Shown here: positions 28,353 to 35,634 of the stretch, piece after piece | How positions within the stretch are numbered: the stretch's first letter is position 1 | Layout: each line of letters begins with the position of its first letter | Source of the DNA: Microvirga sp. VF16 | GTDB taxonomy: Bacteria > Pseudomonadota > Alphaproteobacteria > Rhizobiales > Beijerinckiaceae | Direction: 5' to 3' | Assembly: GCF_016864375.1 (NCBI RefSeq) | Contig: NZ_CP069354.1 | Location: 310,001-374,000 of the forward strand | DNA length: 64,000 bases | Notes under the pieces: model-generated | Seen by the model: only the letters and a program-made list of their open reading frames with translations | The model's database searches: none | Told to the model about the DNA's origin: nothing | Position numbers and translations under genes: made by a program

Positions 28353-29945
28353 TTAGTGCCGGAAATGCCGGTGTCCCGTGAACACCATGGCGAGGCCCGC
28401 CTCGTCGGCGGCCTTGATGACCTCGTCGTCGCGCATGGAGCCACCGGGCTGGATCACTGCCGTGGCGCCGGCTTCTGCTGCGGCCAGCAGGCCGTCCGCG
28501 AAGGGGAAGAAGGCGTCGGAGGCGACCACGGAGCCCTTGGCGAGGGTCTCAGGCAGATTGGCAGCCTTTGCCGCCTCGGCGGCCTTCCAGGCGGCGATGC
28601 GGGAGGAATCGACGCGGCTCATCTGGCCGGCGCCGATGCCGACCGTTGCAAGATCCTTAGCATAGACGATGGCGTTCGACTTCACGTGCTTGGCGACCCG
28701 GAAGGCGAAGCGCAGGTCTTCCAGCTCCCGGTCGGTGGGGGCGCGCTTCGTCACCACCTTCAGGTCCATGGCGTCGACCACCGCGTTGTCCCGGTTCTGG
28801 GCCAGAAAGCCTCCGGCGACCGTGCGCAGGGTCAGGCCCTCCTGGCGCGGGTCGGGCAGGCTGCCCGCCAGCAGCAGACGCAGGTTCTTCTTGGCGGCCA
28901 CGATGGCGATCGCCTCCTCGGTCGCGTCGGGCGCGATGATCACCTCGGTGAAGATCTCGGTGATGGCCTTCGCGGCGTCCGCATCGAGCGGGCGGTTCAT
29001 GGCGACGATGCCCCCGAAAGCCGAGACCGGGTCGCAGCGCAGGGCCTTCTCGTAGGCCTCGCGCAGGGTTGTGGCTTCCGCCACGCCGCAGGGATTGGCG
29101 TGCTTGACGATCACGATGGCGGCGGAGCGCTCCGGCAGGAATTCTGCCACGGCCTCATAAGCCGCATCGGTGTCGTTGATGTTGTTGTAGGAGAGCTGCT
29201 TGCCCTGCACCTGACGGGCGGTGGCGACGCCGGGGCGATTCTCGGGCGTGCGGTAGAAGGCGGCGCTCTGGTGCGGGTTCTCGCCGTAGCGCAGCACTTC
29301 CGCGATGGTGCCGCCGAGCGCACGGAAGGGCGGGGTCTCCTCGCCGAGCTCGGTGGCGAACCAGTTGGAGATCGCCGCGTCGTAGGCGGCGGTGCGGGCA
29401 TAGGCCTTCTGGGCGAGGCGCCTGCGCAAGGTGAGCGTCACCGAGCCGTCATAGGCGGAAAGATCGTCAAGAACCGCGCCGTAATCGGCGCCGTCCACCA
29501 CCACCGCCACGTCGCCGTGGTTCTTGGCCGCCGCACGGATCATGGCGGGGCCGCCGATATCGATGTTCTCGATGCAATCGTCGTAAGGTTTTCCCGCGGC
29601 CACCGTCGCCTCGAACGGATAGAGGTTCACCACCAGGAGGTCGATGGGCTGGATGCCGTGGGCCAGCATCGCCGCCTGATGCTCCGGGTTGGCGCGGATA
29701 CCGAGCAGGCCGCCATGGACGGAAGGGTGCAGCGTCTTCACGCGCCCGTCCATCATCTCGGGAAAGCCGGTGAGCTCGCTCACGTCCTTCACGGCTAGGC
29801 CCGCCTCGCTGAGCGCCTTATGCGTGCCTCCGGTGGAGACCAGCTCGATGCCGCGCTCGGAGAGCGCGCGGGCGAAGTCCACGAGACCCGTCTTGTCGGA
29901 TACGGAAAGCAGAGCGCGGGAAACGCGCTTCAGGTCGCTCGGCAT
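28353..29945 (-). CDS. purH: Bifunctional AICAR formyltransferase/IMP cyclohydrolase
   Basis: 530 residues from ATG 29945. IMP cyclohydrolase N-terminal domain ([38 protein letters not shown]) and AICAR transformylase C-terminal domain ([32 protein letters not shown] at the end). It catalyses the last two steps of purine synthesis, AICAR to FAICAR to IMP, using 10-formyl-THF. In related genomes purH follows htpX-rsmB-heparinase on the same strand; here the block is interrupted by the repeat-protein island. Confidence 0.97.
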   Translation of the reverse strand: MPSDLKRVSRALLSVSDKTGLVDFARALSERGIELVSTGGTHKALSEAGLAVKDVSELTGFPEMMDGRVKTLHPSVHGGLLGIRANPEHQAAMLAHGIQPIDLLVVNLYPFEATVAAGKPYDDCIENIDIGGPAMIRAAAKNHGDVAVVVDGADYGAVLDDLSAYDGSVTLTLRRRLAQKAYARTAAYDAAISNWFATELGEETPPFRALGGTIAEVLRYGENPHQSAAFYRTPENRPGVATARQVQGKQLSYNNINDTDAAYEAVAEFLPERSAAIVIVKHANPCGVAEATTLREAYEKALRCDPVSAFGGIVAMNRPLDADAAKAITEIFTEVIIAPDATEEAIAIVAAKKNLRLLLAGSLPDPRQEGLTLRTVAGGFLAQNRDNAVVDAMDLKVVTKRAPTDRELEDLRFAFRVAKHVKSNAIVYAKDLATVGIGAGQMSRVDSSRIAAWKAAEAAKAANLPETLAKGSVVASDAFFPFADGLLAAAEAGATAVIQPGGSMRDDEVIKAADEAGLAMVFTGHRHFRH

Positions 29946-30180
29946 GGCGGCCGCTCCATTCAAGGGTGAAGATGCGGGCGCGATACCACGGCAGGCCAAG
30001 GATGGGAACCGGGCAGGCCTGAGTTTCGGACCATCCCCTTTTGCCTGGGATGCATGGAGAGCGTGGCCGTTAGGTCTCCGGTTCAGTCCTTTGGGCCGCT
30101 CGCGACGAACTGCGCCAAGATAGGCGGAAGAGGTCGGGCCACTTCGCCCAATCGGCGTTCAATTCAGAAAAATTTTTGGG

Positions 30181-30196
30181 TGTGACGCGCTTCACA
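30181..30196 (+). promoter_or_regulatory. Perfect CRP-type operator, copy 1
   Basis: TGTGACGCGCTTCACA is the ideal cAMP-receptor-protein palindrome (TGTGA-N6-TCACA). It starts 113 bp before the ATG of the first small repeat-protein gene. The same spacing is kept at the two other genes. Confidence 0.75.
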
Positions 30197-30293
30197 GCGA
30201 GGTCCGTCGAAGTCGTTCAAAGTCCACTCATCGCCAACGGAGAGAAGATCTCAGGCGGTCTTGAGAGCAACGCCAACCTGAAGAGGTAATATC

Positions 30294-30587
30294 ATGGACA
30301 ACTTCCAGCTTTCGGTGAACGACATCTTCCAGAACGCGACCAACACGGCCGATCATGGCAACGCGACATCGGCCCAGGTGGCCAGCATCGCCGATGCCGA
30401 TGCTCTCCTCGACTCCGGAGGCGGCTACTGGGGCGGCTGGTTCAACGATCAGGAGTCCTTCAACACCATCGACCAGAACGCGACCAACACGGCTTTCGGC
30501 GGCAGCGCCACCTCGGCCCAGGTCGCCACCATCTCGGACGGCGACACCCTCGTCGACATGGGCCACGACTACTACCCGGTGTTCTAA
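30294..30587 (+). CDS. Small acidic Asn/Ala-rich repeat protein, copy 1
   Basis: 97 residues, no recognised family. Two tandem repeats of about 45 residues: each has QNATNTA, then G-x-ATSAQVA-x-I, then an Asp-rich segment ending LxD. The composition is extreme: no Lys, Arg or Cys, about one seventh Asp, and many Asn, Ala, Ser and Thr. Alternating polar/hydrophobic residues suggest beta strands, perhaps a solenoid or curlin-like fiber subunit, but the canonical curlin spacing is absent. No Sec signal peptide; the Asp-rich, hydrophobic C-terminus (YYPVF) could suit type I secretion, which is speculation. GAAGAGG precedes the ATG. Own CRP-type site, leader and terminator. Confidence 0.75.
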   Translation: MDNFQLSVNDIFQNATNTADHGNATSAQVASIADADALLDSGGGYWGGWFNDQESFNTIDQNATNTAFGGSATSAQVATISDGDTLVDMGHDYYPVF

Positions 30588-30600
30588 CCAACCCCTTCCC

Positions 30601-30637
30601 GGAGCGTCATCGGCCACAGGCCCATGACGCTCCTTTC
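30601..30637 (+). terminator. Terminator of repeat-protein gene copy 1
   Basis: 10-bp stem GGAGCGTCAT / ATGACGCTCC with a 13-nt loop, followed by TTTCC. Sits 13 bp after the stop and is conserved in form at the other two genes. Confidence 0.75.
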
Positions 30638-30744
30638 CGGCCTCTCAGTACCCTGAGGGGCCTTTTGCTTGTTTCCTGTACGCTGGCAGCGAAAGCCGCA
30701 GAACCTCTCTCTGCAATCCGTGCCCAGTCAGAACGATGTCCGGC

Positions 30745-30760
30745 TGTGACGCAGCTCACA
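30745..30760 (+). promoter_or_regulatory. Perfect CRP-type operator, copy 2
   Basis: TGTGACGCAGCTCACA, again TGTGA-N6-TCACA. The spacer differs from the other copies while both half-sites are kept, which argues for selection on the half-sites. Starts 112 bp before the ATG of the middle gene. Confidence 0.75.
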
Positions 30761-30856
30761 GCCCTCATCTTGAAACTCATTCAAGTTCGATCATCGCCAA
30801 CTGAGAGAGCAGCTCGGGCGGTATTGAGAGCAACGCCAACTTGAAGAGGAAATTTC

Positions 30857-31237
30857 ATGCAGAATTTTCAGTTCTCCTTGAACGACATCAACCAGACCGC
30901 CGCCAATACCGGGGTTGGTGGCAGCGCGACTTCGGCTCAGGCTGCGAGCATCAGTGATCCCGACACCATCTTCGATTCCGGGGACAGCTGGGATTGGTAT
31001 TCGGGATCTCCGGAGATCAACGTCCAAGTCGACACGAACATCGTCAACCAGACGGCCGTCAACACCGCATTGGATGGGGATGCGGCTTCGGCCCAGGCTG
31101 CGAGCATCAATGATCCCGATGCTCTCGTCGATTCCGGAGGCGGCTCTCCGGACTTCAACTTCCAAATCTCGACGAACCTGATCAATCAGACGGCGGTCAA
31201 CACGGCCATCGACCCCGACGGCCTCTTCCCCTTCTGA
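30857..31237 (+). CDS. Small acidic Asn/Ala-rich repeat protein, divergent paralogue
   Basis: 126 residues with two and a half repeats of the same plan as its neighbours: [NxQxSxNxI]-NQTAxNTA-xxG-x-A-x-SAQAASI-x-DPD-x-DSG. The last half-repeat ends INQTAVNTAIDPDG and LFPF. Contains no Lys, Arg, His or Cys. The opening MQNFQFSLNDINQ parallels MDNFQLSVNDIFQ of the other copies. The coding sequence has diverged well beyond the duplicated pair, yet repeat register, leader and operator are retained, so the family is probably functional. No known family, no signal peptide. Confidence 0.75.
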   Translation: MQNFQFSLNDINQTAANTGVGGSATSAQAASISDPDTIFDSGDSWDWYSGSPEINVQVDTNIVNQTAVNTALDGDAASAQAASINDPDALVDSGGGSPDFNFQISTNLINQTAVNTAIDPDGLFPF

Positions 31238-31254
31238 TAGTCCCCGCCTTCCTC

Positions 31255-31290
31255 GAGCGCCATCGGCTTGTGAGCCTATGGCGCTCCCTT
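31255..31290 (+). terminator. Terminator of the divergent repeat-protein gene
   Basis: 9-bp stem GAGCGCCAT / ATGGCGCTC around CGGCTTGTGAGCCT, followed by CCTTCCTTCTT. Same position and shape as at the other two genes but different sequence, with compensating changes in both arms. Confidence 0.7.
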
Positions 31291-31421
31291 CCTTCTTACT
31301 TCGCTTTTCTTCCTTGCCCGCCTTCCCCGCCTCCCGGAAAGGCGATTTTTCGACGCGGAGCGACACGATCGAATCCGCGCATTCCGAACGTGACGTTCAA
31401 CGATCGTCGCGAAAGCAACGC

Positions 31422-31490
31422 TCGTGATCAGGTCACAATTGTCGAGTCGTCGAAGGGTTCGCTCAAGTTACCGGCTATCCCAACTGAAAC
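31422..31490 (+). promoter_or_regulatory. Decayed fourth copy of the repeat-gene leader
   Basis: CGTGATCAGGTCACA resembles the CRP-type site with one spacer base lost and one half-site changed. It is followed by GTCGTCGAAGGGTTCGCTCAAG, comparable to GTCCGTCGAAGTCGTTCAAAG in the intact copies. No gene follows; an R4 repeat begins about 22 bp downstream. Judged a relic of a lost unit. Confidence 0.4.
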
Positions 31491-31511
31491 GAGCCGGATC
31501 GGCGCTCAAGA

Positions 31512-31600
31512 TGGTTCCGCTTGTCTGGAATCATCTCTCCTCCTGGTTCGTCGCGTTGTTTGGCGGCGAACAGGATCCGCTTCGCCAAACAATGCTCCAA
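31512..31600. repeat. Interspersed repeat, family R4, copy 1
   Basis: Shares TGGAATCATCTCT, GGCGAAC-GGATCC and CTTCGCC-AA-AATGCTCCA with 54602-54710, in the same order and at similar spacing. GGCGAA...TTCGCC can pair. Lies between the decayed leader and the second copy of the duplicated block. Confidence 0.7.
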
Positions 31601-31656
31601 GGCGCTTCTTTCTGTTGGGCTCCAGAAGCGACAAAAAAATGAAAAAAATTTTTGGG

Positions 31657-31672
31657 TGTGACGCGCTTCACA
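31657..31672 (+). promoter_or_regulatory. Perfect CRP-type operator, copy 3
   Basis: TGTGACGCGCTTCACA, identical to copy 1, 113 bp before the ATG of the third gene. Confidence 0.75.
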
Positions 31673-31769
31673 GCGAGGTCCGTCGAAGTCGTTCAAAGTC
31701 CACTCATCGCCAACGGAGAGAAGATCTCAGGCGGTCTTGAGAGCAACGCCAACTTGAAGAGGTAATATC

Positions 31770-32063
31770 ATGGACAACTTCCAGCTTTCGGTGAACGACA
31801 TCTTCCAGAACGCGACCAACACGGCCGATCATGGCAACGCGACATCGGCCCAGGTGGCCAGCATCGCCGATGCCGATGCTCTCCTCGACTCCGGAGGCGG
31901 CTACTGGGGCGGCTGGTTCAACGATCAGGAGTCCTTCAACACCATCGACCAGAACGCGACCAACACGGCTTTCGGCGGCAGCGCCACCTCGGCCCAGGTC
32001 GCCACCATCTCGGACGGCGACACCCTCGTCGACATGGGCCACGACTACTACCCGGTGTTCTAA
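31770..32063 (+). CDS. Small acidic Asn/Ala-rich repeat protein, copy 2
   Basis: 97 residues, identical in protein sequence to the product of 30294-30587. Carried by the second 471-bp block, with its own operator, leader, GAAGAGG ribosome-binding site and terminator. The identity points to recent duplication or ongoing gene conversion, and doubles the dose of this protein relative to the divergent paralogue. Function unknown; see the first copy for repeat structure and composition. Confidence 0.75.
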   Translation: MDNFQLSVNDIFQNATNTADHGNATSAQVASIADADALLDSGGGYWGGWFNDQESFNTIDQNATNTAFGGSATSAQVATISDGDTLVDMGHDYYPVF

Positions 32064-32076
32064 CCAACCCCTTCCC

Positions 32077-32113
32077 GGAGCGTCATCGGCCACAGGCCCA
32101 TGACGCTCCTTTC
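32077..32113 (+). terminator. Terminator of repeat-protein gene copy 2
   Basis: Same 10-bp stem GGAGCGTCAT / ATGACGCTCC as at copy 1, followed by TTTCCTTCTC. Confidence 0.75.
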
Positions 32114-32210
32114 CTTCTCATTTCGCGCTTATGTCCCGCCGTTCCGATCTTTCGGGAGGGCGGTTTTCCGTTGCTGGGCGAAACGAACGGATTCATGAAT
32201 CCGACGCGCA

Positions 32211-32249
32211 ATGTCCAAGAACAATGTCCAAGAACACTGTCCAAGAACT
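32211..32249. repeat. Short tandem repeat, 3 x 13 bp
   Basis: Unit (A/C)TGTCCAAGAAC(A/T) repeated three times without gaps. Lies 100 bp beyond the third repeat-protein gene in the otherwise gene-free stretch 32115-32463. Confidence 0.8.
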
Positions 32250-32280
32250 CTTGCGGGAATGCGGGAGCGACTTTTCGCTA

Positions 32281-32410
32281 GAGCATCGGACCCAAAAGTG
32301 GATCCACTTTTGGGTCCGATGCTCCACTCTTTGAAGAGCGCATCGTTGGGCGCGGACCCAGAGGGCCGCGTCAGCGAAAACCGGATCCACTTTTCCGCAC
32401 GATGCGCTAA
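32281..32410. repeat. Interspersed palindromic repeat, family R1, copy C
   Basis: Starts GAGCATCGGACCCAAAAGTG with the perfect inner palindrome CCAAAAGTGGATCCACTTTTGG, and ends CCACTTTTCCGCACGATGCG, i.e. inverted relative to copy A. Contains the GACCCAGAGGGCCGCG segment also seen in copy D. Marks the far boundary of the repeat-protein island. Confidence 0.8.
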
Positions 32411-32463
32411 TGAGGCCTGTCGGTTCGGGTCGAACGATTCTCGTGAGTTTTGCCGATCCGCAT

Positions 32464-34320
32464 TCAGATCAGCTCCGGCCCCTGATCCTGAGGCTGCTCC
32501 GCATTGAAAGTGCGAGCCAGGCGCTCGAAGCGCCAGCGCACGGATGGAGTCTCGCTCGGACGGATGGTCAGCACGATCTGTTCCGTGCGGCGCATGCCCT
32601 CGGCGGTGGCGAGGAACACGCTGTCCTCGAGTTCCGCCTCGACCGGAATCGCCGAGAACTGCCAGGCCTCCCGATTGGGCAGAACCAGCATCACCACGCG
32701 TCCGCCCTGTGCGCGGCTCGCCTTGATGCCGGGCGCGAGATGGAAGCGGATGATGGCCCGTGCCGTGCCGGCCTGACCGCCCTCACTCCAGAAATTATCC
32801 TCGCCTTCCAGCACATTGCCCTTGGGCGCGAGCTGCCAGCGCCGCTCGTGGGTGATCCCGAAGCGGGGCTTGTAGCCGTCGTGGCTGGCGCTCAGAACCT
32901 GCGCGTGTTCGCGTTCGCTGCGCTCCGCCGTCACCCGCTCCGGCCCGCTGATGACGACGGGGCCGACGCGGCGCAGGACCCAGGCGGAGATCCGGCGCTG
33001 CAGCCAATTCCCCTTCTTGTCGACGATCTGGCAGGACGAGATGTCGTCGATGGAGGCGGTGGAATACGCCACCGTCGAGCGCGAAGCCTGGATGATCGCA
33101 TCGCCCGCGATATAGGGCGTTCCGCAATTGACCACGATGCGCTGCGCGGCGCTGGAGAACTCGAAGGACAGGCAGCCGGCACCGGCATCCTGCGAGAGCG
33201 GCCGCGGCGGCGGGGCGCCCACATCGGCGACGACCAACGTGCGCCCGGCTTCCAGCCGCTCGTAGCCGGAATGGGGCGCGTGATGGATCGGCTGGCTGCG
33301 CATGTCGTCATAGGTGAGCAGCGTCGCCAGATGATCGGCCGCCGTCACGCCCATGCCGTTAAAGTGGGAGAGCGTGCCGTCTCCGTGCCGGAACAGGCGC
33401 ACCATCGGCAGCATGCGGTCGATGGCGTGGAGCAGGGCCTCGGGCGTATCGACCTCGCGGCTGGCGAACATCTGGCGCAAGGGCAGGAGATCGAACAGGA
33501 GATCGACCATGATCCGCGGGTTGCGGCTCGCATGTCCCCCATCGGCCAGGATCTGCCGTTCGAGTTCGCGGGCGAGCAGGCGGCTCGCGCGCCTTAAATT
33601 TCGGTCGAGGCCCTCGCAGCACAAACCCGCATAGCAGAGCGCGATGCCGGCTATGAGCTGCTGGAAGGGCAGGGCGCCGGAGCGAACCTGGCGCTCCAGC
33701 TTTCGCACATGCTGGCCGATGATCTTCAGGAAACGCTGGTAGAAGGCATGGTCCGCTCCTTCCAGGATCAGCGGCGACTGGCTGATGAAGGACATCAGCC
33801 GACGGGCCGTGATCTCAGGGCTGCAGGCGATGCGCTTGTCCCCGAGTTTCGAGGTGATGAACTCGTCCACCAGGGAACGGGCATTGGCCTGGGCGAGGGC
33901 CGTGCCGGCCGCCCGCAGGTGCCGCAGCCAGCCGAAGCCGTAGAGCGCCTCGCCCCAGGCGCGGCTCGGCGGGGCAAACGCAAAAGGCGAGCGCCCACCA
34001 GTGGTGATGGCGCGGCCGGAAAAGGCGAAGAAGCCGGAATAGATGTCGGTGGCGATGGTGGGATCGGCGGTGCGCAGATCCTGCGGCGCGAAGAGCAGGC
34101 GCGTGGGCACGGGCGGGCTGGAAAGCTTCGACAGGCCCCAGACGGTGCTTTCGCGCATGGCACGGCCTGCCTCGCGCGCGGCAAGCCTGTACAAACGCCA
34201 GCGATCCGGCCCGAAATCCACCCGTGGCGCTCCCTTCGTTGTGCTGAATCTCAGCCAACTTAGGTGAGGAGTTCCTGCTGACTGGTTAACAACAGGTAAG
34301 GGACGATTCACCTTCTTCAT
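32464..34320 (-). CDS. Heparinase II/III-like protein
   Basis: 618 residues from ATG 34320, which overlaps the rsmB stop as ATGA, so translation is probably coupled. An N-terminal all-alpha region (about 60-330) with LVDEFITSKLGDKR, HASRNPRIMVDLL and LRQMF, then a beta-rich C-terminal heparinase II/III domain (from about 350) with HFNGMGVTAAD, HAPHSGYERLEAGRTLVV and SCLSFEFS. No signal peptide is evident. Homologues next to rsmB and purH are usual in Hyphomicrobiales; the substrate (a uronic-acid polysaccharide by family analogy) is unproven. Confidence 0.88.
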   Translation of the reverse strand: MKKVNRPLPVVNQSAGTPHLSWLRFSTTKGAPRVDFGPDRWRLYRLAAREAGRAMRESTVWGLSKLSSPPVPTRLLFAPQDLRTADPTIATDIYSGFFAFSGRAITTGGRSPFAFAPPSRAWGEALYGFGWLRHLRAAGTALAQANARSLVDEFITSKLGDKRIACSPEITARRLMSFISQSPLILEGADHAFYQRFLKIIGQHVRKLERQVRSGALPFQQLIAGIALCYAGLCCEGLDRNLRRASRLLARELERQILADGGHASRNPRIMVDLLFDLLPLRQMFASREVDTPEALLHAIDRMLPMVRLFRHGDGTLSHFNGMGVTAADHLATLLTYDDMRSQPIHHAPHSGYERLEAGRTLVVADVGAPPPRPLSQDAGAGCLSFEFSSAAQRIVVNCGTPYIAGDAIIQASRSTVAYSTASIDDISSCQIVDKKGNWLQRRISAWVLRRVGPVVISGPERVTAERSEREHAQVLSASHDGYKPRFGITHERRWQLAPKGNVLEGEDNFWSEGGQAGTARAIIRFHLAPGIKASRAQGGRVVMLVLPNREAWQFSAIPVEAELEDSVFLATAEGMRRTEQIVLTIRPSETPSVRWRFERLARTFNAEQPQDQGPELI

Positions 34321-35630
34321 GATCCTTTGTGCACAAACCGTGCGACAAAGAATCCGTCGAGGCCGCTGCGCTCGTGTTCCGCCAGCGCCAGCTGGCTCGG
34401 CAGAGTGCGAAGATCGCCCTGTGGCGTGATGCATTCCGCAAAGCCGCCGATTTCATCGGGCGTGACGGACTTGCGGGTGAAGTCGGGATGGCGGGCGAGG
34501 AAAGCTTCCGCCTGTCGCTCGCCTTCTTCGGCTTCCAGCGAACAGGTACAGTAGACCAGCCGTCCACCGGGCTTGAGGAGACTTGCTGCCTTGTCGAGCA
34601 GGCGGCTCTGGAGGCCGGAGAGCTTGCGGATGTCCTCTTCGCTCTTGGTCCAGGCCACGTCCGGATGGCGGCGGATGGTGCCGGTGGCCGAGCAGGGGGC
34701 GTCGAGCAGGATGGCGTCGAAGGGCTCCGTGTCGAGCTTTTCCGCATCGAGCGCGCGGGTCTCGGCCTTCAGCTGGAGACGGGCGAGGTTCTCTTCCAGC
34801 CGCTGCAGCCGCTTGGCCGAGCGGTCGACGGCGAGCACCTCGGCCCCGGTCGTGGCCAATTGCGCGGTCTTGCCGCCGGGCGCGGCGCAGAGATCCGCGA
34901 TGCGTTCGCCGGGCTTTGCCTGGAGCAGGCGGGCGGGCAAGGCGGCGGCGGCATCCTGCACCCACCATTCGCCTTCCTCGAAACCGGGGAGTTCGCGGAT
35001 CGCGGTGCGCTCCTTGAGCCGGATGCTGCCGGTGGGCAGGAGCACGCCGCCGAGGCGCTCGGCCCAGGCCTCCGGGGCGCTCTTCACCGTCAGGTCGACG
35101 GAGGCCATGGAGCGGTGGGCCTCCGCCATCTTCGTGGCGAGCGGCTCGCCATATTGCGCGATCCAGCGCTCCTCCAGCCAGGTTGGCGTATCGAGCCAGG
35201 GATCGTCCTGGCTAAGGATCTGCTCGCGCTCGCGGGCGACGCGACGCAGGACGGCGTTGATGAAGCCGCCGGCGTGATGGAGCTTGGGATCGTTCTGGGC
35301 GAGCTCAACGGCGCTGTCGACGGCGGCATGGTCCGGCACGTCGAGAAACAGGATCTGCGCCGCCCCGATGGCGAGAAGATGCATCAAGCGTTCGTCCTTC
35401 GGCGGCTTGTTGAGCCGTTCCCGCAGGGCGTGGCCCAGGGTGCCGAGGCGCCGGAAGGTGACGATGGCGATGGCGCGGGCAAGGGCCTCGTCGCGAGGCG
35501 AGAGATTTTCCGCGCGGGCCAGCTCCTCCATGACATCGTCGAGCGGCACGCGCCGCTTCAGGGTCTCCGTCACCGCCATCCAGGCCAAGCGGCGCGGTCC
35601 GAGACCTGCCTGTTCGTCCGATTGATTCAA
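34317..35630 (-). CDS. rsmB: 16S rRNA (cytosine-967-C5)-methyltransferase RsmB
   Basis: 437 residues if it starts at TTG 35630 (LNQSDEQAGLGPRRLAW); this is preferred because homologues begin with a similar GLGxRRLA block and GGGGATAGGA lies just upstream. ATG 35579 would cut into it. NusB-like N-terminal RNA-binding domain (about 10-140), then the Rossmann methyltransferase domain with DLCAAPGGKTAQLA (SAM site), LLDAPCSATGTIRRHPD and the catalytic Cys in LVYCTCSLEAEEGE. Only 4 bp from the htpX stop, and overlapping the heparinase gene. Confidence 0.94.
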   Translation of the reverse strand: MNQSDEQAGLGPRRLAWMAVTETLKRRVPLDDVMEELARAENLSPRDEALARAIAIVTFRRLGTLGHALRERLNKPPKDERLMHLLAIGAAQILFLDVPDHAAVDSAVELAQNDPKLHHAGGFINAVLRRVAREREQILSQDDPWLDTPTWLEERWIAQYGEPLATKMAEAHRSMASVDLTVKSAPEAWAERLGGVLLPTGSIRLKERTAIRELPGFEEGEWWVQDAAAALPARLLQAKPGERIADLCAAPGGKTAQLATTGAEVLAVDRSAKRLQRLEENLARLQLKAETRALDAEKLDTEPFDAILLDAPCSATGTIRRHPDVAWTKSEEDIRKLSGLQSRLLDKAASLLKPGGRLVYCTCSLEAEEGERQAEAFLARHPDFTRKSVTPDEIGGFAECITPQGDLRTLPSQLALAEHERSGLDGFFVARFVHKGS

Positions 35631-35634
35631 AATC

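Larger units (their letters stand above)
30168..30638. repeat. 471-bp duplicated block, copy 1
   Basis: Matches 31644-32114 base for base except one C/T difference in the leader (at about 30279). Each copy spans the CRP-type site, leader, a complete 97-codon gene and its terminator, so the unit is a whole transcription unit. Confidence 0.9.
31644..32114. repeat. 471-bp duplicated block, copy 2
   Basis: Second copy of 30168-30638, same orientation, offset 1476 bp. It begins in an A/T tract (AAAAATTTTT), which may mark the recombination boundary, and ends after the terminator stem. Confidence 0.9.

Noticed and set aside
28344..29798. 484-codon plus-strand frame opposite purH
   Set aside because: Antisense shadow; purH is full length with both catalytic domains.
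30294..32063. Repeat proteins as curli (CsgA/CsgB) subunits
   Set aside because: The Q/N-rich repeats only loosely resemble curlin spacing; there is no Sec signal peptide and no csgG, csgE or csgF nearby. Kept as unknown.
32131..32334. 67-codon plus-strand frame after the third repeat-protein gene
   Set aside because: Half of it is encoded by the R1 repeat and the 13-bp tandem repeat; no ribosome-binding site.
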